NCBI GenBank assembly: GCA_903857665.1
Contig: CAIOFV010000126.1
Span: forward strand, 1-49,660
Direction: 5' to 3'
Length of the DNA: 49,660 bases
Source of the DNA: an uncultured Myxococcales bacterium
GTDB taxonomy: Bacteria; Myxococcota_A; UBA9042; DTJE01
Part shown: piece after piece, positions 25,201 through 32,426 of the stretch
Position numbering within the stretch: position 1 is the first letter of the stretch
How the letters are laid out: each line of letters opens with the position of its first letter
Notes under the pieces: generated by a model
The model's input: the letters and a program-made list of their open reading frames with translations, nothing else
Databases searched by the model: none
Told to the model about the DNA's origin: nothing
Position numbers and translations under genes: made by a program

Positions 25201-27770
25201 TCTACCTCGAGTGGGTGCGGGCCGGGTATCGCGACCGCGGCGAGGCCCTCCTGGCGCGAGCCCGCGAGGAATCGATCGCCGAGGTCGATGTCCGGGAACT
25301 GACCGAGGTGGCGGAGGACCTGGCCCGCGCCGGGCACGACGGCCTCCTGGATACGCTCCTCGACCGCTACCGGAAGGGCAACGAGGGCATCGCTTCGGCG
25401 GACGAGAACATCGGGCGGGTACTGGCGACCCTGGGACGGTTCGATCGCGCGGTGGAGGCCCTGTCGCGCGTCCCGACCCGGAGCATGACCGACGAGGGAC
25501 GCGCCGCATTGATGGTCGCGTTGTGGCGGCTGGACCGCCGCACCGAGGCGTTGTCGGTGGCCCTGTCCGGCTTCGACGGCCCTGCGCGGAAGAGGTCCGC
25601 CGGCAGCGAGGACAAGCCCTGGTCACGCGCAGTGCTCGCGTTCTTCCTGGCCGAAGGGGCCCCCGCCGAGGCCGTGGCGGTCCTGGACCGGGCCCTGGAC
25701 GGTCCGGAGGCATCCAGCGACCTCCGATTGATGCGGGCGCGGCTGCGCCTCCAGATCGGGGGCGAGGAGGCGCTCGGAAAGGCGCGCGGCGAGTTGCTGG
25801 ATGTGCTTCCCGGCCTCGATGGCCCCTCGGACGAGGCCTTCCGGTTCGTCCGTGACGAGGTGCACGCGGGCCGTGGATCCGGCCTGGCGGACGATCTCGG
25901 GATCGTCCGCGGCGTCCGGGCGGCCGAGGCCCGGTACCTCGCAGCCTGCCTCGCAGGACGACGGGACCGCATGGATGACGCCCGGAAATCCCTCGCCGGC
26001 GAGGATCCCCAGGGCCCGAGGGCCCTGCTGGCAGTCTCCCGTGCCGCCTTCGAGTGCGGACGCTGGGAGGAGGCCGAACCCCTGGCGATGCGAGCGTTGA
26101 AGATGCTGGCCCGGGAGGCCGACGCGACCGATGCCGTCCGGATCGCGCTGGTTTCGGGCCGGATGCTGGCCCGGCACCCGGAAAAGGCGGTCGAGGAGGC
26201 GCTGGTCGCGCGCACCGAGGACCCGGCGGCGGTCCAGGCCGCCCTGGCCGCCTCCCGCTTCGAGGCCGGTGATGACGGCGGACGCGCCCGGGCGCTCTTC
26301 GAACGTTCCCGCTGGTTCCTGCTGGACCCTTCCGCAGCCATCGAGGCGGTCGAGGCGGCCCTCCACGCGGGAGACGGCGCCCTTCGAAAGGAGGCCGAGG
26401 CCCGCGCACTGGCCTCGACCGACGACCGTCCCCAGACGCGTCGGCGACTGGCGGACCTGTATTCCCAGGCGCTTAGGGACGACCTGGCGGCGGAAGTGCT
26501 CGAGCCGATGGTCCGGTCCCTTCCGGGGGATGACTCGATGGCAGGTCGGCGCGTCGTGTCGCTGCTGCGGGCCGGGGACGGCGCCGGCGCCGCGAAGGCG
26601 GCCGACGAGTACGTGGCGCGACACGGCGATCGCAGGGAGGCCGCGGCCGCCGTGGTGTCCACCGCAGCGACGGACCTGACCCCCGAACTGGTGGAGGCCT
26701 GGATCCCGACGGTCATCGCCGGAGCGGCGGACCCGGATGCCTCGGAGGCCCTCTGGCAGGCGGCCAGGATGGCAGCCCGCATGGGCCGGATGGACCACGC
26801 TGAATCCTGGGCCCGGGCCTCGGCGACCCTGGCCCCCGACGGCGTCGGCCTGCGGCTGCGCGCCGCCCAGTCGGTCCTCACCGACCCGGCGCTCCCCTTC
26901 GGGTTCCTGGACACGCTGGTGGCCGCCCTCGGCAAGCGGGCAGGCGCCGAGGCGCCCCAGGTCGAAAAGGCTGCCGCCTGCGGCGAGGCGTCGACTGCAG
27001 AGGCTGCGCGGGAGTGCGCCGGTGCGCTCGCCCCGGCCACGGCATCGACCGGCCTGCTGCCGGCGGGCGACCGCGCCCTGGCGGCCGGGCGCTACGATGC
27101 GGCCCGGGCATTGTACGAGGCCGCCGACAAGGCGCTTGGCGGGTCCGCCGTCCTCCGGCGCGCGATCGGGGCGCGGATCGTGTCGTACCTCGGCGAGTCG
27201 TCGGAGGCGCCGCTGGCGGCCCGCCGCCTGCTGGGTTCGATGGCCCTGGGATGGATCGAAGCCGATCGCGTCCCCCGGGATTCGGACGGGGGCGCCCTCC
27301 GGGGACACCTGTCCGAGATGGCGCATGGCCTGCCGACCGGGATCGAAACCTACGAACGCGAAATCGCCCTGGCGCCCTCGGACGGATCGCTGCGGAACAA
27401 CCTGGCCTACCTCCTGTCGCTGGCCGGCGGCGACCTCGAACGGGCGCAGCGCGAGGCCCGATCCGCCGTGATCCTGGCGCCACGCGGCCTGCCATACTAC
27501 GTGGAAACCGAGGCATGGGCGCGCTTCCTCCACGACGGCGCCGCGTCCTCCATCCCGATCCAGGAACGCGCCCGCCGGGCCTGGAGCCTCGACCAGGGTG
27601 GAGGGGTCGCGGAGGGGTTCTACCACCTCGGTCGCATGCTCGAGGCCGCCGGTCGCCCTGCGGCTGCGCGCGAGGCCTACCGGCATGCGGCGGTCCTGGA
27701 GCCGGGCGACTGGAGCGGGTTGCGCGCGCTTCGCCTGTGGCGCAAGCTGTGGCACCAGCCCCCGAGGTAG
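22146..27770 (+). CDS. Giant secreted TPR-type repeat protein
   Basis: This frame encodes about 1,874 residues. ATG at 22146, inside the end of purF, is the best in-frame start I can find, but it leaves a 40-residue lead before the hydrophobic signal core (about residues 40-56, LLFLLLACTLSIAW) and a LGA-SD cleavage site. The true start is therefore uncertain. The rest is almost entirely alpha-helical, with dozens of TPR-like units marked by Gly/Ala pairs such as GDLDGARDLL, GRFAEAAALVVEG, GRFDRAVEALSRV and GRPAAAREAYRHA. The last unit is a canonical TPR (GSLRNNLAYLLSLAGGDLERAQREARSA). No catalytic domain is seen. Probably a large periplasmic scaffold. Confidence 0.8.
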   Translation: MAIATLVSRGATPCRSKTSIPPTAGRTTIADGLSNPFPGTLLFLLLACTLSIAWVPSALGASDAPSPGCGTWEPPSDQATDAELSARMTRLDALLAERPDAVQACPEVAEILARVADLSDAMGAFGRALAACQKLAAAERVTGEVRLICARPRLARGDLDGARDLLKARIAEEETVAGRVRSIRAAASLLESRARPGMAADFLAEAAALAPGDTDIALRQLKDLLEAGRDADATRTAESAERRLAGNREALRTVVLLLARYGRAAPAVQAARVLLRREGITVEDTDAAVVAAAAANDPDLARTAAQALRDAARPDDRAGAVMAAVDTLRRHALSGVAAGFLAAALDQGEVTDPEARRLLGALRGATGDREGAVLAFNAYLDARGRVPAAAVAVAREWDTLGDPSRAVAVLRSATVAAGGSLPVELWLALGRALHETGDEAAEHQAYRDAAARSSDPSGTWLEVAEHLLGRGDARGATDAFREAAAVATDPDRKARALAGLAEAQIAGTGDRAAVEKTLLAALGTGTQDPEVVARVERVAARVSGNRSLRIAVLESAVRREPGRSDLWQRLAVARLEAGKLDDAAAAWERTIETATDRPAALAEAVTRLIKSHGLGIGLDLAGRPGNRGAVNPPLAQAVGEACLSIGDVPCASRYLKIFLSGPMVLDFDHEALARSLATEGLTDLALVALDRASRVAAPDRRWEVELQAGRVLLQAGRAPEAEARFQKALENSGKKRGVALRVAREMQALGHLSRAVPWYARAVADPDEAVRLQAVPAYVDCLWRLGRDDVLRGLLVTLARADWRRAGPLQAAALAIGATGRFAEAAALVVEGRASVREDERPLLSDLEIALWLRAGRIENASRRAREVCRVDAGEEGDTRCLAAANRLEGADQPLVARDIVAERVASGSGAKALRADLVVRMLRAGDRAGAIEQARTITMATPPDGMLLSRLGETFREQGLGATWADLLRHAPRGDGASQDAIVAAETARALLAAGDIAGATQAVETYLAARRGGEGRVYLEWVRAGYRDRGEALLARAREESIAEVDVRELTEVAEDLARAGHDGLLDTLLDRYRKGNEGIASADENIGRVLATLGRFDRAVEALSRVPTRSMTDEGRAALMVALWRLDRRTEALSVALSGFDGPARKRSAGSEDKPWSRAVLAFFLAEGAPAEAVAVLDRALDGPEASSDLRLMRARLRLQIGGEEALGKARGELLDVLPGLDGPSDEAFRFVRDEVHAGRGSGLADDLGIVRGVRAAEARYLAACLAGRRDRMDDARKSLAGEDPQGPRALLAVSRAAFECGRWEEAEPLAMRALKMLAREADATDAVRIALVSGRMLARHPEKAVEEALVARTEDPAAVQAALAASRFEAGDDGGRARALFERSRWFLLDPSAAIEAVEAALHAGDGALRKEAEARALASTDDRPQTRRRLADLYSQALRDDLAAEVLEPMVRSLPGDDSMAGRRVVSLLRAGDGAGAAKAADEYVARHGDRREAAAAVVSTAATDLTPELVEAWIPTVIAGAADPDASEALWQAARMAARMGRMDHAESWARASATLAPDGVGLRLRAAQSVLTDPALPFGFLDTLVAALGKRAGAEAPQVEKAAACGEASTAEAARECAGALAPATASTGLLPAGDRALAAGRYDAARALYEAADKALGGSAVLRRAIGARIVSYLGESSEAPLAARRLLGSMALGWIEADRVPRDSDGGALRGHLSEMAHGLPTGIETYEREIALAPSDGSLRNNLAYLLSLAGGDLERAQREARSAVILAPRGLPYYVETEAWARFLHDGAASSIPIQERARRAWSLDQGGGVAEGFYHLGRMLEAAGRPAAAREAYRHAAVLEPGDWSGLRALRLWRKLWHQPPR

Positions 27771-27910
27771 GGCTTTCCCGCGACAACCTCGCCGCCCTGG
27801 GCTTCGCCGTCATTGACCCGCCCCGCGTTTCCGTGTGACACTTCCACATCGCTGTGCGACTCGAGCCGAACTGGCTTGATACATCTGAATCATTACAGGA
27901 TGCTGAATAG

Positions 27911-28738
27911 ATGCTTGTGAAGATCGCGACGGGTCTGGTCCTTGCGGCGGTGGCCCTGGTCGGCATCCTCAAGGCGCCGTTCCTGTGGGTGGCCCCCGTG
28001 GCGGTGGCGGTCTTCCTGCTTGCCCTGGACGAGTTCGTCCGTCTGCCGGGGAGGCAGGTGAAGGCCGTCGATCGGGTCGTCGCGGCCCTCGCGGGCGCCT
28101 CGGTGCTGGCGGCAGCGAGCCTCCTCCCCATGGACCGGGCCTTCCAGGGCATCGCCACGGCGCTGGCGCTGGGAGTCATCGCGATCCTGGTGGCGGTGCT
28201 CTTCACGCCACACCCGATCGAGCAGGCGGGCGCCCGCGCCAGCCACGGGGTGGGCGGCCTGGCCTACGTCGGGCTTCTGGGCGCCATCTCGCTGCTCATC
28301 CTGCGGGACGAACACGGGGACACCGGCCGCTACGTGCTGCTGCTGGCCGGCGTCGTGACCTGGGGCAACGACACGATGGCCTATTTCGGCGGAAAGACGT
28401 TCGGCCGGCACAAGATGTACCCCGCCGTCAGTCCCAACAAGACCTGGGAAGGCTCGGTGTCCGGCATGATCGGCAGCGTGGCGGGGGCCCTCCTGATCCG
28501 CGCGCTGCTGCTGCCCGACATCACGCTGCCGTCCCTGGTGGGATTCGCGCTCGTCGGCGGCGCCCTCGGGCAGGTCGGCGACCTCGTCGAGTCGCTGTTC
28601 AAGCGCACCTGGGGCGTCAAGGATTCGGGCGACCTGCTGCCCGGGCACGGGGGATTCCTGGATCGGATCGACGCCTTCCTGTTCGTCGCGCCGATGGCCT
28701 GGTTCTGGTTCTTCTGGTGGTTCCCGATCCCGGCCTGA
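27911..28738 (+). CDS. cdsA: Phosphatidate cytidylyltransferase
   Basis: CdsA makes CDP-diacylglycerol from phosphatidic acid and CTP, the branch point of phospholipid synthesis. The 275-residue membrane protein has about eight hydrophobic segments and the full C-terminal family signature near residues 230-255: SLFKRTWGVKDSGDLLPGHGG followed by DRIDAF, with the conserved acidic and Lys/Asp residues. DTMAYFGGKTFGRHK with SPNKTWEG is also diagnostic. ATG 27911 has AGGA 10 bases upstream. A TTGATA box at 27876-27881 could be its -35, but the -10 (GATGCT) is weak. The gene is preceded by a 140-base gap with an unusually AT-rich end. Confidence 0.95.
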   Translation: MLVKIATGLVLAAVALVGILKAPFLWVAPVAVAVFLLALDEFVRLPGRQVKAVDRVVAALAGASVLAAASLLPMDRAFQGIATALALGVIAILVAVLFTPHPIEQAGARASHGVGGLAYVGLLGAISLLILRDEHGDTGRYVLLLAGVVTWGNDTMAYFGGKTFGRHKMYPAVSPNKTWEGSVSGMIGSVAGALLIRALLLPDITLPSLVGFALVGGALGQVGDLVESLFKRTWGVKDSGDLLPGHGGFLDRIDAFLFVAPMAWFWFFWWFPIPA

Positions 28739-28740
28739 AG

Positions 28741-28764
28741 GCCGGCCCGACCGTCGGGCCCGGC
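28741..28764. terminator. Hairpin between convergent genes, possible bidirectional terminator
   Basis: The sequence can fold into a 10-base stem with one bulged base (GCCGG plus CCCGA pairing with TCGGG plus CCGGC) and a 3-base loop. It fills the 27-base gap between the cdsA stop and the lipoprotein stop. There is no T run on either strand, so it may act with Rho or only as an mRNA 3' end protector. Confidence 0.4.
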
Positions 28765-28765
28765 G

Positions 28766-30487
28766 TCAATCGCCCAGTTCCCACGCGAAGGAATCCCCCG
28801 CCGCCAGCGCCACCTTCAGGTGCCAGGACAGCGGCCGATCCAGCGAACGCGCTTCCAGCAGGTGGTCGCCGGGAAGGATGTCCCGGAGCGTCACGCGATC
28901 GCCCGGGAGGATCACCCCCAACTGGCGGTCGCCGTCGGCCAGCGCCAGCGGTTCGTTGCGACGATTGGTGGCGATCAGGGTCGAGAAGGGCGACGGCAGC
29001 GACAGGCGGGTCGTCGATGAGGCCGGAAGGACCAGGCCGTGGAGCGTGGAACGCAGCGACGTGACCCCGATGGCCTCGATCCGGTGGGGCCCGGCGGGCA
29101 GGGACACTTCGAAGGACTCAGCCGGCGCCAGGCGGGCGACGGTGTCCCCCTCCACCTTCACGCGAACCTCTTCGGTCCTGTCATTGCGCAGGAGCAGCAC
29201 CGCCGTCAGGGAGTGGGCGACCCAGGTGGCCTGGCCGCCGCCCGGCACCTCCACGTCGGCCCGCAGCACCTCGCGCGAACGCAATCCCACGACCGCGATC
29301 GCATGGGGGCCCGGCACCAGGCCCGGCACGATGCGGCGCAACGTCGGCTGGACGTCCCCGCGGTCCCAGCCGTCCACCTGGATGCGCAGGGGCTCGACGG
29401 TCGCGTTTTCGATCGCCACGCTGCCGTCGTCGGCCCGGCGCGCGGAGGTGTCGCCCAGGCGGATCATCCACAGGATGGGGTTGCCCTTCGCCAGCACGAG
29501 GGTGGACTTCGCCACCACGCGCCCTTCGGGATCGACGGCCTCGACATGCACCCGCCCGACCGCCAACCCCTTGAACTCGGCGGCGCCGGAGGCCGCGCAC
29601 AGCCCGAGGTTGACGCCATCGACCCATACGGCGACCGTGAACGGAACGTCGGAAAGCACCGAGACCACGCCTTCGGGCTGCGGGATGATGGCATCCGCGA
29701 CCTCGCCGGCGACCAGCGGCACCGCGCCCGACCACAGGAAGCGCCCCTGCTGGTCCCGGGCCCACACATCGGCAGACCCCGGCGGAAGGTCATCGAAGGT
29801 CGCGGTCGATCCCGCGCGCACCAGGCGATCGGCTTCGTCCCGGACCGACACACGCGCCGACTGGCCGGAATGGTTGGCGATCCGAAGCGCCGCCCGGGGC
29901 GGGGCCACTTCGAAGCGCGACACGGCTTCCACCGACACGCCGACGTCGGCACCGGATCGGAAGGCTGAACGGGTGCCCTCGGCGCGAAGGCGATGCACGC
30001 CCGGGGGGAGCCCGGAATACTCGGCTTCGCCCGACGGCCAGACGAGGTCCTTTGCGACGTCGTCGATGAAGGCCCGGATCGGTTCCGCAGTCAGGTTCAC
30101 GAAGCGGACGCGGCCGGTGGGCAGGTTCTGCAAGGTCTTGTCATGCTCTTCCGATCCGCGAACGGTCCACGACACCTCGCCGGATGGTTCCAGCCGAACG
30201 GTCTTCCCCATCCGCCAGCCGGTCCGATCGCCCCGCGCTTCCACGGGGCAATCCCCCAGGGGCAGGCGGTCCAGGCGCACGTCAGCCCCGTCGGCCAGCC
30301 GCGCCACCCGATCCCCGCGCGCGAAGACCTCGACGGGCTCGCCGGAGGCGTTTTCCACGCGCAGGCGTCCGCCCGGCGACACCAGCACGGGCCTTTCCGC
30401 CGCGCAGGCCGACACCAGCAGCACAGCGACGGGCAGCGCCGCCCGTACAGACGAGCCGCATCGCCAGGGGAAGGTTCCCGCTCGCAC
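28766..30487 (-). CDS. Lipoprotein built of seven PEGA-like beta repeats
   Basis: GTG at 30487 follows GGAGG by 5 bases and gives a clean lipoprotein signal with lipobox VSAC (Cys28); an ATG 27 codons upstream has no such site. The 573-residue protein consists of about seven repeats at residues 42-85, 126-171, 199-245, 274-319, 356-402, 429-474 and 503-548. Each has a strand with Asn (VENASGEPVEV, VNLTAEPIRAF, IENATVEPLRI), a Gly-containing turn and an LPPGxH-like closing strand (LPPGVHRLRAEG, LPAGPHRIEAIG). This is the layout of PEGA-type surface domains. It is divergent from the radical SAM gene (70-base gap). Function unknown; probably an outer-membrane or periplasmic adhesive or scaffold protein. 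Confidence 0.85.
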   Translation of the reverse strand: MRAGTFPWRCGSSVRAALPVAVLLVSACAAERPVLVSPGGRLRVENASGEPVEVFARGDRVARLADGADVRLDRLPLGDCPVEARGDRTGWRMGKTVRLEPSGEVSWTVRGSEEHDKTLQNLPTGRVRFVNLTAEPIRAFIDDVAKDLVWPSGEAEYSGLPPGVHRLRAEGTRSAFRSGADVGVSVEAVSRFEVAPPRAALRIANHSGQSARVSVRDEADRLVRAGSTATFDDLPPGSADVWARDQQGRFLWSGAVPLVAGEVADAIIPQPEGVVSVLSDVPFTVAVWVDGVNLGLCAASGAAEFKGLAVGRVHVEAVDPEGRVVAKSTLVLAKGNPILWMIRLGDTSARRADDGSVAIENATVEPLRIQVDGWDRGDVQPTLRRIVPGLVPGPHAIAVVGLRSREVLRADVEVPGGGQATWVAHSLTAVLLLRNDRTEEVRVKVEGDTVARLAPAESFEVSLPAGPHRIEAIGVTSLRSTLHGLVLPASSTTRLSLPSPFSTLIATNRRNEPLALADGDRQLGVILPGDRVTLRDILPGDHLLEARSLDRPLSWHLKVALAAGDSFAWELGD

Positions 30488-30543
30488 AAACGCCTCCCAC
30501 GCGCCCGGACGTCGGAATCGTACACGATCGCCGCCCACGCGGG

Positions 30544-30549
30544 TACAAT
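30544..30549 (+). promoter_or_regulatory. -10 element, apparently leaderless, of the radical SAM gene
   Basis: TACAAT at 30544-30549 is 8 bases before the ATG, so transcription should start at or next to the start codon. No Shine-Dalgarno sequence is present. No clear -35 is seen. Confidence 0.5.
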
Positions 30550-30557
30550 ACCGAACC

Positions 30558-32426
30558 ATGGCGGCCACCCACTACAGGACGCTGGTGATCGAAACCGGCA
30601 TCCTGTGCAACAACCGATGCGTCTTCTGCTACCAGCGAGGCTACCGGGCCATCCCGGAATACCCGAAGCTGGTGCCCGGCGAAGAGGTTCGCGAACGCAT
30701 GCGGTGGGGGCTGGCGAACGGCTTCGACGAGGTGTCCTTGACGGGCGGCGAACCGACGGTACGGCCCGACTTCCTGGAACTGGTCCGCTACGCCCGGGAG
30801 ATCGGCTATCGCCGGATGGCCATCACCACCAACGGATGGCGCCTGGCGTCCCCGGACTTCTTCCAGGAGGCCTGCGCGGCGGGACTGACGTCCCTGGGCG
30901 TGTCCATCCACGGTCCGACGGCCGAGATCCATGACGCCGCGACCGGCCACCCCGGTTCGTTCCTGCGCGCGCAGCAGACCATCCGCAACGCCGTGGCCAC
31001 CCACGGGTCATCGCGCCCGATCCGCCTGAACACGTTCACGGTCATCCATCGGGGAAACGTCGATCGGCTTTCCGAGATGGGCGAGATGCTGGCGGGACTC
31101 GGGGTGCGCCTCCTGGTCTTCCAGCCGGGCATCCTGGGCAAGTCGAATTTCCTGGAGGCGGCGCGGGTCCAGGTGGATCTGGTCGAGGTGGTGGACGGCC
31201 TTCGCCGGGTCATCCTCGAAGGACAGCGCCGGGGCTTCCGGGTCAAGTTGTTCAACCTGCCGCCCTGCCTGTTCCGGGACGTCCTCCAGGGGCTGGACCT
31301 GGACGCGTACGAGCGGGCGACCTTCCGCGAAAAGGACGACGCCAACAAGCCCGGTTCCACCAGCCGGGGGGACGAAGCGGGCTACATGCGCCTTCCGGCC
31401 TGCGCCTCCTGCGTGCTGCCTGGTTCCTGCCCGGGACTCCACGTCACCCTCGCTCCCCAGGAGGATCTGGCCGCCCACTTCGAGGAGGAGATCGGCGCCA
31501 TCAGTTCCTGGCACCACCCGCAACTGTGGCTGGCCGGCACCGACCTCCTGCGGGCGTCGTCGCTGTACCGCGTGGTACGGAAGGCGCGCCTGGCCGGCTT
31601 CCCGGACGTCCGCGTGACCTTCGGCGGCTCCAGCGTGGCAGGACGGGCGGGATTCCAGGCGGTCCGACAGGCAGGCGCCTCCGAGATCATCCTGGTCCAC
31701 CACGCGAAGAACCCGGGATCGGGCGACCGCATCCTGTGCCACGCGGGAAACGACCACCACCTGGGGCAGGCCCTGCAGGACCTTGCCTCCGTGCCCCTGG
31801 GCCCCGTGCGGCTCTCCCTGCTAGTCTTCCCGGACGACGATGCCCTGGCGTTCCTCGACTCGGCGGAAATGGAGCCGCTGAGGCGGATCCCCTTCGACCT
31901 CCACCTGCGCGCGCCTTGGCGCGAGCAGGACGTGCCCTCGATGTCGCCCGGGGTCGTGTGCCGCTTCCTGGACGGTCTCAAGCACGCGCTTGCGCAGCCC
32001 GGCAGGGTGATTCTTCAGACACCCTGGCCCCATCCCTGGGAGGTGATGTTCGCGCTGCCGTGGCTGGCGGTTCGCGCCGCAGGACGGCTGCGATTCGACC
32101 TGACGGCGACCGTCATGCCGACCGCGTTCGCGGACCGGCACTACTCGGTGCTGAACTGGTCGCTGCCCCACGTCGGCGGCCGGGTGCTGGGGGAGCAGGG
32201 GAAGCTGCTGCCGGTGCGGGACCTGCTGGCTCGGGCCGTCCGGGCCCAGCCGATCACGAAGGAATCGCTGATCCGGGCTCGCGAAGGCATGGCCGGCTCG
32301 CCGGATGCCCGTCCGGGCGGGGGCGGAATCAGCGGACGCATGCCAGGTGAAGGTCCTGGTACTGCAGGATCCCGGCCACCTCCGAATCCGTCCGCGCAGG
32401 GTCCCATCCCAGGTCCGCGGACATGA
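30558..32426 (+). CDS. Two-part radical SAM protein with SPASM-like cysteines and an unknown C-terminal domain
   Basis: The 622-residue protein starts at ATG 30558. Residues 17-24 carry the radical SAM cluster motif CNNRCVFC, followed by LTGGEPTVRPDF and ITTNGW, typical of SAM binding. Cys237 and the group Cys282, Cys285 and Cys291 (CX2CX5C) resemble the auxiliary-cluster region of SPASM-type enzymes. Residues 320-590 form a second alpha/beta region (FGGSSVAGRAGFQAV, EIILVHHAKN) without a cysteine motif. The last 35 residues are low complexity and run 98 bases into antisense of glpD. The substrate is unknown; peptide modification is one option, but no small precursor gene is seen nearby. Confidence 0.88.
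   Translation: MAATHYRTLVIETGILCNNRCVFCYQRGYRAIPEYPKLVPGEEVRERMRWGLANGFDEVSLTGGEPTVRPDFLELVRYAREIGYRRMAITTNGWRLASPDFFQEACAAGLTSLGVSIHGPTAEIHDAATGHPGSFLRAQQTIRNAVATHGSSRPIRLNTFTVIHRGNVDRLSEMGEMLAGLGVRLLVFQPGILGKSNFLEAARVQVDLVEVVDGLRRVILEGQRRGFRVKLFNLPPCLFRDVLQGLDLDAYERATFREKDDANKPGSTSRGDEAGYMRLPACASCVLPGSCPGLHVTLAPQEDLAAHFEEEIGAISSWHHPQLWLAGTDLLRASSLYRVVRKARLAGFPDVRVTFGGSSVAGRAGFQAVRQAGASEIILVHHAKNPGSGDRILCHAGNDHHLGQALQDLASVPLGPVRLSLLVFPDDDALAFLDSAEMEPLRRIPFDLHLRAPWREQDVPSMSPGVVCRFLDGLKHALAQPGRVILQTPWPHPWEVMFALPWLAVRAAGRLRFDLTATVMPTAFADRHYSVLNWSLPHVGGRVLGEQGKLLPVRDLLARAVRAQPITKESLIRAREGMAGSPDARPGGGGISGRMPGEGPGTAGSRPPPNPSAQGPIPGPRT

Noticed and set aside
22167..25337. Very long open frame antisense to the giant TPR gene
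   Set aside because: It is a shadow of GC-rich codons on the opposite strand; the encoded sequence is Arg/Gly/Gln-rich with no fold pattern, and the plus-strand frame has a clear repeat pattern.
28878..30557. Upstream extension of the radical SAM frame
   Set aside because: It is antisense to the PEGA-like lipoprotein and Ser/Thr/Arg-rich; the radical SAM domain starts at ATG 30558 with a promoter just before it.
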